A DNA stretch of 64,000 nucleotides from an uncultured Clostridia bacterium (GCA_944393255.1 CALXZP010000005.1:1-64000), one strand, 5' to 3'. Positions 15,412 through 24,537 are shown, numbered from the stretch's first letter. Notes: generated by a model from the letters alone, not told the origin. Program-made: numbers and translations.

Positions 15412-17742
15412 ATGAGTATAAAAAGGATCAGACGGACGGCGAGGCGCTCAGCGGCGCTTTCGCTGTTCTTATGCTTAACATTGACGCTCCCGGCATACGC
15501 GGAGGTGCTCGGAACGCTCAGCGAGCAGTGGCAGACCGAGATGGGCGGCGGAGCGGTATATAAACATACGGTGTATTATTCCGACTCGGTGGGGAACCAG
15601 ACCGAGAACTATGTTGAATATACGCCCAACACCGACGCGGTCCCGGTCGTTGTGAACGGTGAAAGCGTTTACGGCAAGCGCACGCTCACCTCGGCCGCGG
15701 AGTACATGCAGGCGAACAATCTGCGTCCGCTGATAGGTATAAACGGGGACTTTTTCTCGACAAAGACCGGGATACCGATGGGGTATACGATAATCGACGG
15801 AGAGATATATTCAAAGGAAAGCGGGCAGCAGGACGCTATAGGCTTCCGCGCCGACGGCACGGCGTTCATCGACACGCTTGCTATTGATACATCCGTGGAG
15901 CACAACGGCGTTACAATCCCGGTGCAGTACATCAACAAATGGCCGCAGGACGGTCTTTCATGGGTATATATGCTCACCGACGACTACGGCGAGACCACAA
16001 AGTCGGCGTTCAACGCCCTGTATGTCATATGCACGCCGTCGTCGGGAGAGCTGGCGGTAAATTCGGAGATGACGCTCAGCGTGGACGAGGTGTTCATATA
16101 TAACGGCGAGATCGCCATACCCGACGGCAAATATGTTTTCGTTCTGGACGTGGACGGCGACCGCAGCTGCTACGACATGCTCGCCGCGCTCGCCGCGGGA
16201 GACACGCTGACGCTCAGAAGCTCGACCTACGGCTCGGCGCACGACTGGGCGGAGGCGGAATACGCCGTTTCGTCCATAGGCGGACGGCTCATAAACAACG
16301 GGGAGCTGGGCAGCGGCTTTGAAGCAGGAGCCGCGCCGCGCACTGCGGTCGGGATAAAGGCGGACGGGACAGTGGTGTTCTATACGCTCGACGGACGGCA
16401 GAACGGCTACAGCTACGGCGCGCAGATACAGACGGCAGCAAGGCGTATGCAGGAGCTGGGCTGCGTTGACGCTATAAATCTCGACGGCGGCGGCTCGACG
16501 GCTATCGGGGCGGTGTTCCCCGGCTCGTCCTCGTTTGCGGTGACAAACCGCCCGTCGGACGGGGTGCAGCGCAGCTGCGCAAACTACCTGTTCCTGAGGG
16601 ATATGCGTCCGCAGACGGGCATACCGTGGTATGTGGAATGGCGCGAATATGAAAACCGTAATTACCTTGCCGGAACGTCGCTTCAGCTTGAAGCCACGTC
16701 GGTCTATGACACGGGCAACTATAAGATGGACGGTCTCACGGGCGTGACCTACACCGCCGATAACCGCGAAAGCGCGGCTTCGGAGGTCGATCAGAACGGC
16801 TATGTTACGTTCAAGGGTACGGGAACGACCTATATAAACGTGACCGGAGAGAGCTATTCAAAGACGTTTGATTTCGCCGTGTACGAGACGCCGGAGGAGA
16901 TCCGCGTTTATAACGAGGCTACGGGCGAGGAGATAAACGAGCTGACCGTCAATGAGGGCGGCATGTATAATATAGATCTTGAAGCAGCGGCGTATGTGAA
17001 CGGCGTGCGGCTGGAGGCGTATCCGAGCCTGTTCAGATGGGAGACCGACGGCGGCGGCATAGCCTCGGCGGACGAGGACGGAGTTGTGTCCGTCCGCGAC
17101 AACGGCAGCGGCGGCGGAGCGGTCTCGGTAACGGTCGGCGGATATACTAAGGCGATACCCGTAAGGGTGATAGAGCAGGAGAAGTTTGCCGATATGCAGG
17201 GGCACTGGGCGCACGACGTTGTAGGCTCGATGGCTGACGCGGGGATAATAAACGGCTTCGAGGAGGACGGCGCGATGGTGTTCAAGCCGGACGAGAATAT
17301 AACCAGGATACAGTTCTCCGCGGTAATGTGCAAGGCGCTGGGCATAAACACGGCCGATTTTGCGGGGTACAGCCTTGATTATACCGATGCGGCGGATATA
17401 CAGCCGTGGGCTGTGGAATACGTCCGCGCGATGTCCGCGCTCGGCTATATAACAGGACGAAGCGGTGAAAACGGTCAAAGCTTCGCGCCGGAGGACAGCA
17501 TAACCCGTGCCGAAGCGTTCACTATCATGGGCAGGGCCGTTGACGGCGGAGCAAACTCCGTTATGAGCTATGCTGACAGCGGAGACATACCGCTGTGGGC
17601 GCAGGAGCCGATGGGCAAGCTTTCGGCGCTCGGGATAATCAACGGCTATTCCGACAATACCATAAAGCCGAACGCGCTTCTGACCCGCGCCGAGTCCGCG
17701 TCGCTCGTGAGCAAGCTGCTCGCGCTTGACGGAGGTATGTGA
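15412..17742 (+). CDS. Secreted phosphodiester glycosidase (NAGPA family) with SLH repeats
   Basis: The 776-residue product has a signal peptide (about 1–31, ending PAYA). It continues with a phosphodiester-glycosidase/NAGPA (DUF2233-type) domain, roughly 90–395. The domain contains IGINGDFFS, the NLDGGGSTAIG active-site loop and RPSDGVQRSCANYL. A beta-rich Ig-like stretch (about 410–600) leads to three SLH repeats (about 600–770: FADMQGHWAHD, YTDAADIQPWA, YADSGDIPLWA). SLH repeats bind pyruvylated secondary cell-wall polymer, so this enzyme should sit on the cell surface. It may trim GlcNAc-1-phosphodiester-containing polymers, but the substrate is unknown. It lies 40 bp after copA and could share its transcript. 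Confidence 0.88.
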   Translation: MSIKRIRRTARRSAALSLFLCLTLTLPAYAEVLGTLSEQWQTEMGGGAVYKHTVYYSDSVGNQTENYVEYTPNTDAVPVVVNGESVYGKRTLTSAAEYMQANNLRPLIGINGDFFSTKTGIPMGYTIIDGEIYSKESGQQDAIGFRADGTAFIDTLAIDTSVEHNGVTIPVQYINKWPQDGLSWVYMLTDDYGETTKSAFNALYVICTPSSGELAVNSEMTLSVDEVFIYNGEIAIPDGKYVFVLDVDGDRSCYDMLAALAAGDTLTLRSSTYGSAHDWAEAEYAVSSIGGRLINNGELGSGFEAGAAPRTAVGIKADGTVVFYTLDGRQNGYSYGAQIQTAARRMQELGCVDAINLDGGGSTAIGAVFPGSSSFAVTNRPSDGVQRSCANYLFLRDMRPQTGIPWYVEWREYENRNYLAGTSLQLEATSVYDTGNYKMDGLTGVTYTADNRESAASEVDQNGYVTFKGTGTTYINVTGESYSKTFDFAVYETPEEIRVYNEATGEEINELTVNEGGMYNIDLEAAAYVNGVRLEAYPSLFRWETDGGGIASADEDGVVSVRDNGSGGGAVSVTVGGYTKAIPVRVIEQEKFADMQGHWAHDVVGSMADAGIINGFEEDGAMVFKPDENITRIQFSAVMCKALGINTADFAGYSLDYTDAADIQPWAVEYVRAMSALGYITGRSGENGQSFAPEDSITRAEAFTIMGRAVDGGANSVMSYADSGDIPLWAQEPMGKLSALGIINGYSDNTIKPNALLTRAESASLVSKLLALDGGM

Positions 17743-17861
17743 GGATAACGAATGGGAGCTGCGGAAAAGCGTACAGACCGCTTTGCGCTTTTCCGGCAGC
17801 CCCGGAGGCTGCCGCAAACACGCAGAGCTTTGCCGCAGCCTCGTCTGAAAGGAAGGTGTAA

Positions 17862-18644
17862 ATGGTAAATTCCGTTTTGATAGGACTGCTGATACCGTTT
17901 GCCGGAACAGCCCTGGGCGCGGCAATGGTATTTTTACTTAAAAACGATATGAGCGCGAGGCTTGAAAAGCTGCTGCTCGGCTTTGCGGCGGGAGTTATGG
18001 TCGCCGCGTCGGTCTGGTCGCTGATAATACCGGGGATAGAGATGTCCGTTGAAAACGGCGGCACGGGCTGGATGAGTGCGGCGGGCGGATTTATAGCGGG
18101 TATCGCGTTTCTGTTCATACTGGACAGTCTTGTTCCGCATCTGCATCTTGAAAGCGATACGCCGGAGGGCGTTAAAACGAGCCTCGGCAAGAACGCTATG
18201 CTGTTTTTTGCGGTAACGCTGCACAATGTGCCGGAGGGCATGGCGGTCGGCATAGTGTTTGCGGGGATGATGGCGGAGAATGCGTCCATAAGCCTTGCGG
18301 CGGCGTTCGCGCTTTCGATAGGCATAGCGATACAGAATTTCCCCGAGGGCGCTATCATTTCCATGCCCATGCGCAGGAACAGCAGATCAAGGCTGAAGCC
18401 GTTTCTTTACGGAGCAGCTTCGGGCGCGGTGGAGCCGGCAGCGGCGGCTGTGACGATACTTCTTTCGCGGTTCATGCTGCCGGTGATACCGTTTCTGATG
18501 TCGTTCGCGGCGGGAGCGATGTTCTATGTGGTGGTAGAGGAGCTTATCCCGGAATCGCAGGCGGGAAAGCATTCAAATATAGGAACGATAGGCGCAGCGG
18601 CGGGATTTGTGATAATGATGATCCTTGACGTGGCGCTGGGATAG
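17862..18644 (+). CDS. ZIP-family divalent metal transporter
   Basis: The 260-residue membrane protein has about eight hydrophobic segments. The two family signatures are HNVPEGMAVG (helix 4) and AIQNFPEGAIISMP (helix 5), with a His-rich loop HLHLES between helices 3 and 4. ZIP proteins carry zinc, iron or related ions into the cytoplasm. The sequence is closest in style to ZupT/GufA-like bacterial members. AAGGAAGGTG precedes the ATG. The 119-bp upstream gap contains a hairpin (GCTGCGGAAAAGCG with CGCTTTTCCGGCAGC, 17759–17796) without a U-run. A terminator follows at 18655–18723. Confidence 0.9.
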   Translation: MVNSVLIGLLIPFAGTALGAAMVFLLKNDMSARLEKLLLGFAAGVMVAASVWSLIIPGIEMSVENGGTGWMSAAGGFIAGIAFLFILDSLVPHLHLESDTPEGVKTSLGKNAMLFFAVTLHNVPEGMAVGIVFAGMMAENASISLAAAFALSIGIAIQNFPEGAIISMPMRRNSRSRLKPFLYGAASGAVEPAAAAVTILLSRFMLPVIPFLMSFAAGAMFYVVVEELIPESQAGKHSNIGTIGAAAGFVIMMILDVALG

Positions 18645-18654
18645 ATCGGCAGAA

Positions 18655-18723
18655 TAAAAAAATAACACGAGGATATCCCCGGTCTTTTGGGATCGGTTCG
18701 GCGTTCCTCGTGTTATTTTTTTT
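18655..18723. terminator. Bidirectional terminator between convergent genes
   Basis: AATAACACGAGGA (18661–18673) pairs with TCCTCGTGTTATT (18705–18717) around an inner ATCCC/GGGAT stem. A-runs and T-runs on both sides allow it to end both the ZIP gene and the minus-strand gene at 18766. Confidence 0.85.
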
Positions 18724-18736
18724 GCTTTCATACCTT

Positions 18737-18760
18737 CGTACCGTCGTACCGTCGTACCGT
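18737..18760. repeat. Three tandem copies of CGTACCGT
   Basis: An 8-bp unit is repeated three times without interruption just after the stop codon of the minus-strand gene at 18766. It has no evident role. Confidence 0.7.
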
Positions 18761-18765
18761 TCGGA

Positions 18766-19266
18766 TCATTCGTTTGAGCGGATAAGCCCGTTTGCGCCGG
18801 CGCATGCCGACTGAAACTTGTTTTCATCACCGTTCACCGTTTTGTTAAATTCCGACAGACAGTCCTTGGGATCGTTGCCGGGAGCGGTGAGAATGATAAG
18901 GTATTCGTTCAGCGACGCATATGTTTGTTCAAATCCGCTTTGAGAATAGTCTTTTCCGTTATAAACGGCTTGCAGCATGGTCTTGCAGGCGGAGACGAGC
19001 CGCTGCACGTTTCCGTATTTGCCGGATATCATATCGGCTGTTTCGCAGTCGCTTTCGACAGAACGGCACAGCTCCATTGCGGAGCTAAGAGCCGGTTCAC
19101 TCATACCTGCGGGATCGGCGATATACGAATGTAAGGTCTGTATATCGGTATATATCGTGTTTTCCAAATGAGACTCCGCAAGACGGAGCTTCCGCAGGGA
19201 TACGGCTGATACGGCTGTTGAAAGCACGGCGACAATGCAAACTGCGATAAAGAGAGCTTTTTTCAT
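18766..19266 (-). CDS. Hypothetical membrane-anchored or secreted protein
   Basis: The 166-residue product has an N-terminal hydrophobic segment (about 4–24), which acts as a signal peptide or membrane anchor. The rest is helical and polar, with four cysteines and possible coiled-coil propensity. I do not recognise the family. The ATG at 19266 is preferred, with GGGAG nine bases upstream. An ATG at 19275 overlaps that ribosome site. A promoter (TTGCAA-17-TATAAT, 19324–19352) precedes it and it ends at the shared terminator. Confidence 0.6.
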   Translation of the reverse strand: MKKALFIAVCIVAVLSTAVSAVSLRKLRLAESHLENTIYTDIQTLHSYIADPAGMSEPALSSAMELCRSVESDCETADMISGKYGNVQRLVSACKTMLQAVYNGKDYSQSGFEQTYASLNEYLIILTAPGNDPKDCLSEFNKTVNGDENKFQSACAGANGLIRSNE

Positions 19267-19323
19267 GGCTGTCATCTCCCGATATTAAAAATTTACGCCG
19301 AAGGGGCTTATTTGTACAGCTTT

Positions 19324-19352
19324 ATTATACCATATCACAAACGGCTTTGCAA
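19324..19352 (-). promoter_or_regulatory. Promoter of the hypothetical gene at 18766
   Basis: TTGCAA (19347–19352) and TATAAT (19324–19329) on the minus strand have a 17-bp spacer. Confidence 0.6.
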
Positions 19353-19459
19353 ACATTTTCATAGAAATTTCTTGCGGCTGCTGCTTGTGCGCAGTGTACA
19401 AAGCCGGACATGCATATTTGTCTAAAGCATACAAAGTTTGAAGGATATCAAAAAAAAGC

Positions 19460-19509
19460 TTGACAAACAAGTGCTACAGGTGTAGTATATAGATATACTG
19501 CAAATGCAG
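19460..19509 (+). promoter_or_regulatory. BlaI-type promoter/operator region
   Basis: TTGACA (19460–19465), a 17-bp spacer and TAGTAT (19483–19488) form the promoter. Two palindromes follow the BlaI/MecI pattern. CTACAGGTGTAG (19474–19485) overlaps the -10 box, and CTGCAAATGCAG (19498–19509) lies downstream with its centre 24 bp away. Auto-repression by the BlaI-like product is expected. Confidence 0.7.
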
Positions 19510-19524
19510 CAGAAAGGAAAATGG

Positions 19525-19914
19525 ATGATGAAGATAAAAAAGATACCGGAAACGGAGCTGGAGATAATGCAGGTCGTCTGGTCAAACCCGACGCCGATAA
19601 CGACTACGCGGATAAAGCAGATACTTGAGGAGGACAGACCGTGGAGCCAGGGCGCGCTGCAGTCGCTGCTCTCAAGGCTTATAGACCGCGGCTTTCTCAA
19701 GGCGGGGATGAAGGGCAAGAACAAGACCTTTGAGCCGCTCGTGTCGGAAAAGGAATACCTTGCGGTAGAAAGCTCGTCGTTTCTTAAAAAGCTCAGAGGC
19801 GGCTCGATAACGGAGCTGGTCACGGCTTTGTACGATTCCAAGGCAATAACCGAAAAGGATATAGAGGAGCTGGACGCGTTTATAGGTTCGGTAAAAAAGG
19901 ATGAGCAAAGATGA
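19525..19914 (+). CDS. BlaI/MecI/CopY-family repressor
   Basis: This 129-residue winged-helix repressor shows the pattern PETELEIMQVVWSN, ITTTRIKQILEE, WSQGALQSLLSRLIDRGFL and KGKNKTFEPLVSEKEYL, with a C-terminal dimerisation helix region. The family represses operons until cleaved or displaced by a cognate M56 membrane protease, which is the next gene (4-bp ATGA overlap). The start at 19525 (or the adjacent ATG at 19528) follows AAAGGA. The upstream in-frame ATG at 19504 lacks a ribosome site. Two BlaI-like operators lie in its promoter. Confidence 0.9.
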   Translation: MMKIKKIPETELEIMQVVWSNPTPITTTRIKQILEEDRPWSQGALQSLLSRLIDRGFLKAGMKGKNKTFEPLVSEKEYLAVESSSFLKKLRGGSITELVTALYDSKAITEKDIEELDAFIGSVKKDEQR

Positions 19915-21443
19915 GAGAACTGTTTATAAGTGTTTTGGAGCTGACGCTGCCCGTATCCGCGCTTATCGTGCTGCTGCTGGCGCTCTCGCCGGTCATAAAG
20001 CGCAGCTATGTTTCAAAGTGGCGTTATTATATGTGGATGTTCGTGACGGTCAGGCTGCTGCTGCCGTTCGGGATAGACTGGGGCGGGGGCGTTAAGGTGA
20101 CCGTACCGGAGCCGGCGGCTGCCGGAGCTGCCGGGGCTGCTTCCGCTTTGGCGGGCGTAGATATGATAACTCCCGCGGCGGCGCTGTGGCTTGCGGGCGC
20201 GGCGGTGTTCGCGGCGTACCAGGCGTTTGAGTACATAAGATTTCGGAAGCTTTCGCGGCGGTGGAGCCGCGATGTGAGGGACGAGGCTGTGCTTGCCTCG
20301 TTCGAGAGGGCGAAAGAGGATATAGGGGCAGGGAACGGCATAAGGCTCATGGTATGCAAGGCGGTATCCACGCCGATGATATTCGGCATCGCAAAGCCCG
20401 TGCTGCTGCTTCCTCCGTCTGAGCTCGGCGCGGAGGAGCTTGCGGTCATATTCAGACACGAGCTTGTGCATTATAAGCGGCGCGACATATGGTATAAGCT
20501 GCTGCTCACAGCCGCGAGAACTCTTTACTGGTTCGATCCGCTGGTGCATTTGATGGCGCGGGCGGCAAACAGGGATATAGAGCTCGCCTGCGACGCGGAG
20601 GTGGTCAAGGGCAGGGACGAGGCATACAGAAAGCATTACTGCGAGGCGATACTGAGACTTGTGCATAACGGCAGTCAAAATAAAACGGCGCTCTCCACAT
20701 GCTTTATCATTTCGAGAAAGAGCATAATGGAGCGGTTTACAAATATTCTCGATATGAAGCTGAAAAAAAACGGCGCGGTCATGTTCATCGCCGTAGGAGC
20801 GTCGATAATACTCTCCGGCGGAGCAGTTACCATAGCGGCCGAAAGGACGGGCATAGAGGAGAGCATACGGCAGATAGAGCGGGAGGCCGCCGCTTTGGCG
20901 GAGACCGAAGCCCCGGCCGGGACAGCGCCCGCGTCCGCGCCCGCGGCATCGGCGGAAGCTCCGGAAACGGAGGCTTCCGGGACGGAGACAGCGCCGCAGC
21001 AGGAAACGCGGAGGACCGAAACGGAGGCTGCGTCTCCGCAGCTGTCGGATAGGGACGGAGAGCGGAGCGCGGCTTATGAGGACGCGTCTGCGCAGCAGAG
21101 CTATCCGGACGGCTACGGCTACGGAGCCGCAGACTATGCCGGAAACGGCGTTGATAACGGCGGCAATTCAAGCGCCGCCTATGCCGCAGCCGCTGAAGAG
21201 GAGCCGACCGAGCATGAGGGACGGACTGAGCCCGAGGCGCAGCCGGAGCCTGAGGAGAGCGGCGGCGCGTCCGTAGGGGACGTATCCATAGGCAGCGGGC
21301 GCAGCGAGGTATACGACAGTCTCGGCGAGCCTGATACGACCTCGCGCGACGGCAGCAGGGAGACGTATTCTCTGGAGGACGGCAGCACGGCGATACTCCA
21401 TTACGACGGAGACGTTTTGGGAGACGGGTATATAGTGGAATAG
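19911..21443 (+). CDS. M56 (BlaR1-like) membrane metalloprotease with an atypical extracellular tail
   Basis: The 510-residue product has membrane segments near 10–28, 38–54 and 88–106, and a zinc-protease domain with HELVH at 183–187 and a downstream ELACDAE (about 224–230). A further membrane helix lies near 288–307. In BlaR1 the extracellular C-terminus is a penicillin-binding sensor. Here it is instead a long Ala/Glu/Thr/Gly-rich low-complexity linker (about 320–455) and a small domain (456–510). That domain matches the secreted protein at 23950 at 27 of 55 ungapped positions. The protein probably senses something other than beta-lactams and inactivates the BlaI-like repressor. Confidence 0.88.
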   Translation: MRELFISVLELTLPVSALIVLLLALSPVIKRSYVSKWRYYMWMFVTVRLLLPFGIDWGGGVKVTVPEPAAAGAAGAASALAGVDMITPAAALWLAGAAVFAAYQAFEYIRFRKLSRRWSRDVRDEAVLASFERAKEDIGAGNGIRLMVCKAVSTPMIFGIAKPVLLLPPSELGAEELAVIFRHELVHYKRRDIWYKLLLTAARTLYWFDPLVHLMARAANRDIELACDAEVVKGRDEAYRKHYCEAILRLVHNGSQNKTALSTCFIISRKSIMERFTNILDMKLKKNGAVMFIAVGASIILSGGAVTIAAERTGIEESIRQIEREAAALAETEAPAGTAPASAPAASAEAPETEASGTETAPQQETRRTETEAASPQLSDRDGERSAAYEDASAQQSYPDGYGYGAADYAGNGVDNGGNSSAAYAAAAEEEPTEHEGRTEPEAQPEPEESGGASVGDVSIGSGRSEVYDSLGEPDTTSRDGSRETYSLEDGSTAILHYDGDVLGDGYIVE

Positions 21444-21491
21444 GAGACCGCTTTTTGGGAGAAAGGCAAGATCATTAAGGAGGTAATGGGT

Positions 21492-23963
21492 ATGGATAAG
21501 AAAATATCGGCAGCTGCTGCTGCGGCGTCGGCGGCGGTGATAATGATGACGGCGGCGGTTTCGCCGCTGTATACATCGGCTAAGGAATGGGTGAGGGTCT
21601 CGGAATGGGCTTACAACGAGGTCAGCAATTTCCGCAGCGAGGGGCTTATGCCGCAGAGCTTTGACGATGTGAGCGATTACCGCGCGGCTATAACAAGAGG
21701 ACGTTTTGCGGAGCTGATATACACGGCTGCGGACAAGGCGGGAGCTATACCCGTCAGCGCAAAGGGCACGGCGGTCTTTTCCGATACGGCGGGAGCCGGC
21801 TCGGCGGCCGATTCACTGGCGGCATGCGGAGTGCTGAGCGGCGTTTCCGATGGCGTGTTTGCGCCGGACGGGACGGTTACGCGCGAGGACGCGGCGGTGA
21901 TGCTCTATAACACGGCTAAGCTCATCGACGGCAGGGTATTTGACTTCGGCTATACTGTTGAGGCTTTTGCCGACGGCGGAGCCATATCGGACTACGCCGC
22001 GGAGGCGGTGGAAGCGCTGTGCGCGCTCGGCGTTATAAGCGGTCTTGACGGGAGCGTGTTCGCGCCGAAGTCGGGCATTACAATAGAACAGGCCGTTCTG
22101 ATGACGTACAGGATGTACAATGAGCTGCCCGTATTCAATTCCGGCGGCAGTCCTGCCGTCAGCGCGGACAGCGGCGAGGTGATCCTGAGGTCGTTCAATA
22201 ACGGCTATTACGAGAGCAAGCAGGGGAACAGGCTGTTTTTATCCGACGGCGTTGACAGGGTAATGGAGTTTGAGACAGATATATATTCGGATATAATCTG
22301 CTGCACGAACAGCACCGCGAATTATGTGTTCGGTCTGCGCTACGATAAGACCACGGACGTGTATGATATCGATACTAAGGCGTTTTTGTTCAATATCCCC
22401 TACAGGGTCATGAGCTGCTCGGACAAGTACATATTCGTTACCACAAAGGAAAGCTCGTCATTGTTCGGCGTGTACGGTCTTGACGGAAGCGAGGTGCTGC
22501 CCCCGCAGTACACCGTAAACGATCTGCGCGGCAAGGGGTATTACGATATCACAGCCACGCTTACCGAGCTGCCCGACGAGGCGCTTATATCAAGTGTGAA
22601 GCTGAATAATGTTTCGGATATAGGCAGGACGGTATGGGTAGGTTCTCCATCCGTTGAGCTGTCATGGTATGAGGACGGTACGGTCTGCGGCGACTGGGAG
22701 GAGTCCATAAACGATACGGGCATAAGCGAGAGACAGGAAAACGGCGCGGCAATGCTGACGAACGCAAACGGCTGCACGTATTTTGAAATGACCTGGATGG
22801 GCATGAACGAGGAAAAGACGGCGGAGTTCGCCAAAGCCTTTGAGGCGGGCGCATCCACGGATGATATCGCCGGAAACGGCGCGAATTACACGGAGCTGTA
22901 CCGTGTGGAAATGACGGAGACGGTAAGGCGCATAGGCGATGATTTCGGGGTCGAGGGACTGTTTCGGATAAGCCGGAACGGAAACGTGCTTTTCGACGGC
23001 GTTAGGGGATACATATCGTATATGCCGCCGGATAAGGGCTGGTATTCGGGACAGAGAACGGTGCTTACGCTGGAGCTCAGCGCGAACGGCAGGGAGTATA
23101 CTCTGTCGGCAAATATACGGTTCGGCGGAGAAAATACATCGGCGGACGGGGTCAATGCGAGGATCATCAATAAATCCTCGGACACTGCGGAAATAAGGCT
23201 CGGCAGAACAAAGAGCAGTATAGTGGACGGCGAGGCTGTTACGGGTGAAACGGAATATTCGGGTTCAGTATTTTACAACAGGAAATACGGGGTATCAAGG
23301 GTGTTCATAAATGCGGGCGACCTTTCCGTATGGACGCCGATCGAAGCCAAGCCGGCGCTCGGTGAAAACACGATAACGGGAGATTTCTATGTGCAGTATA
23401 TGAGGAGAGGATATCCGATCACGGACGTGTTCAGCGGTACGCTTGCCGGTATAGGCGGAGACGGAGATATAACGCTCAGATCCGACGACGGCAGATATGA
23501 TATGACATTTGCGCGGAGGACGGAAACGGGAGCTTCCGCCGAGGCGGCGCTCAGAGGAACGCGGGAGGTATCCGAGTTTACAGCGGACGGGGAGCCGTAT
23601 TTCACAGGCACTCCGGCGGAGCAGGACGAATACGACCTGCAGGAGCATGACGCGCCGGTAAAGAGGATAGTTGTGGACGGCGGCGGCAAGGTCATGTTCG
23701 TTGTACCGGCGGAGTGGCAGGAGTATCCGCTCGCAGCGACAAAGGAAGGCGACGGACATGAAAACGCGGGAAGCTGGCAGCAGCTTTGCGAAAAGCTTGC
23801 GGCGTATATGGACGCTGACCGTGAGCTGCCGCCCAAGTGGCTGATATGGGACGCATATATAGGAGAGGCGATAGCCGTAGTTCCGCAGGAGTATATATTT
23901 GCCGAAAGTACGGAGACTCCGGAAGCGCATACGTTCGTCAAGGCCGGTGATGAAGATGAATAA
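21492..23963 (+). CDS. Secreted SLH-repeat surface protein
   Basis: The 823-residue product has a signal peptide (about 1–30) and three N-terminal SLH repeats (about 45–215). The repeats show the usual pattern, e.g. FSDTAGAGSAADSLAACGVLSG and FAPDGTVTREDAAVMLY. A large mostly beta-type region of about 600 residues that I do not recognise follows, ending in an acidic tail. It should be held on the wall via secondary polymer. The ATG at 21492 is seven bases after AAGGAGGT. The one at 21486 is too close. It lies directly behind the BlaI/M56 pair with no terminator in between, so it is a likely member of that regulon. Confidence 0.85.
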   Translation: MDKKISAAAAAASAAVIMMTAAVSPLYTSAKEWVRVSEWAYNEVSNFRSEGLMPQSFDDVSDYRAAITRGRFAELIYTAADKAGAIPVSAKGTAVFSDTAGAGSAADSLAACGVLSGVSDGVFAPDGTVTREDAAVMLYNTAKLIDGRVFDFGYTVEAFADGGAISDYAAEAVEALCALGVISGLDGSVFAPKSGITIEQAVLMTYRMYNELPVFNSGGSPAVSADSGEVILRSFNNGYYESKQGNRLFLSDGVDRVMEFETDIYSDIICCTNSTANYVFGLRYDKTTDVYDIDTKAFLFNIPYRVMSCSDKYIFVTTKESSSLFGVYGLDGSEVLPPQYTVNDLRGKGYYDITATLTELPDEALISSVKLNNVSDIGRTVWVGSPSVELSWYEDGTVCGDWEESINDTGISERQENGAAMLTNANGCTYFEMTWMGMNEEKTAEFAKAFEAGASTDDIAGNGANYTELYRVEMTETVRRIGDDFGVEGLFRISRNGNVLFDGVRGYISYMPPDKGWYSGQRTVLTLELSANGREYTLSANIRFGGENTSADGVNARIINKSSDTAEIRLGRTKSSIVDGEAVTGETEYSGSVFYNRKYGVSRVFINAGDLSVWTPIEAKPALGENTITGDFYVQYMRRGYPITDVFSGTLAGIGGDGDITLRSDDGRYDMTFARRTETGASAEAALRGTREVSEFTADGEPYFTGTPAEQDEYDLQEHDAPVKRIVVDGGGKVMFVVPAEWQEYPLAATKEGDGHENAGSWQQLCEKLAAYMDADRELPPKWLIWDAYIGEAIAVVPQEYIFAESTETPEAHTFVKAGDEDE

Positions 23964-24222
23964 GCTGAATAAGATATTGTCCGCGGCCGCGCTGGCGTTC
24001 GCGCTTTGTGCCGGAACGGCGTATGCGGCGGGAGAAGCGGCTGTCACGGACGTAGAAATGGGAACGCACAGAGAAGAGGTGCACAGGATAATAGGAGAGC
24101 CGTGCGCGGTCTCTCCGGACGGAAGCAAGGAAACATATACCCTTGACGGCGGGAACGCCGCGGTGCTCAGGTACTGCGGCGGAAGGCTCTGCTTCGGGTA
24201 TATAGTTATCCGGCAACGGTAA
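23950..24222 (+). CDS. Small secreted protein sharing the M56 C-terminal domain
   Basis: The 90-residue product has an N-terminal signal peptide (about 1–27, AGTAYAAG). It continues with a single compact domain of about 57 residues, with V.DVEMG, IIGEP, DGSKETYTLDGG and GYIV. The pattern GxxxxEVxxxxGEP resembles the SmpA/OmlA (BamE)-like fold, but that assignment is tentative. The same domain forms the end of the M56 protein at 19911–21443. The gene overlaps the 3' end of the SLH gene by 14 bp. An alternative ATG lies at 23956, and translation is probably coupled. A terminator follows. Confidence 0.75.
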   Translation: MKMNKLNKILSAAALAFALCAGTAYAAGEAAVTDVEMGTHREEVHRIIGEPCAVSPDGSKETYTLDGGNAAVLRYCGGRLCFGYIVIRQR

Positions 24223-24306
24223 ACAGAGACGAGCGCGGCGGCAAAAAAACAGGGGAAGCGCCAGGGCGCGCCGCATAATGAAGTAATGACATTGTCGCTG
24301 AGTGGG

Positions 24307-24363
24307 GCTGTTTTCAAACGAGCATTTAATACTTGCTCGTTTGAAAACAGCTTTTATTTTTTT
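24307..24363 (+). terminator. Strong intrinsic terminator ending the BlaI/M56/SLH operon
   Basis: An 18-bp perfect stem GCTGTTTTCAAACGAGCA/TGCTCGTTTGAAAACAGC (24307–24324 with 24334–24351) is followed by a T-rich tail. It separates the GC-rich flank from the polysaccharide island. Confidence 0.92.
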
Positions 24364-24387
24364 GTATAAAAGTTATATACAGAAATA

Positions 24388-24407
24388 ATTTTAAGTATGT
24401 TACTTAA
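24388..24407 (+). repeat. Left inverted repeat of the putative invertible cassette
   Basis: ATTTTAAGTATGTTACTTAA is identical to the reverse complement of 25832–25851. The site is itself an imperfect palindrome with a TGT centre that gives it a direction, as in tyrosine-recombinase core sites. Here the palindrome extends to 12-3-12. Confidence 0.85.
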
Positions 24408-24418
24408 AATTAAGTATG

Positions 24419-24465
24419 AAAAAAAGACAATCCTTTGAGTTGTATCAAATCAGGACGTCTTTTTT
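24419..24465. terminator. Terminator inside the cassette, after the recombinase gene
   Basis: An A-run, a stem (GAC..TCCT.TTGA with TCAA.AGGA..GTC) and a T-run give a hairpin that can work in both directions. It lies between the left inverted repeat and the recombinase stop codon. After inversion it would face the polysaccharide genes. Confidence 0.65.
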
Positions 24466-24537
24466 ACGGTTAATATTAAAAATAGCACACTAATAAACAG
24501 CAGATGCATCTGCCATTTATTGAAATAAATTCAAGGA

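Noticed and set aside
17759..17796. Hairpin before the ZIP gene as a terminator or metal riboswitch
   Set aside because: There is no U-run, and the arms alone do not match any metal-sensing RNA that I know.
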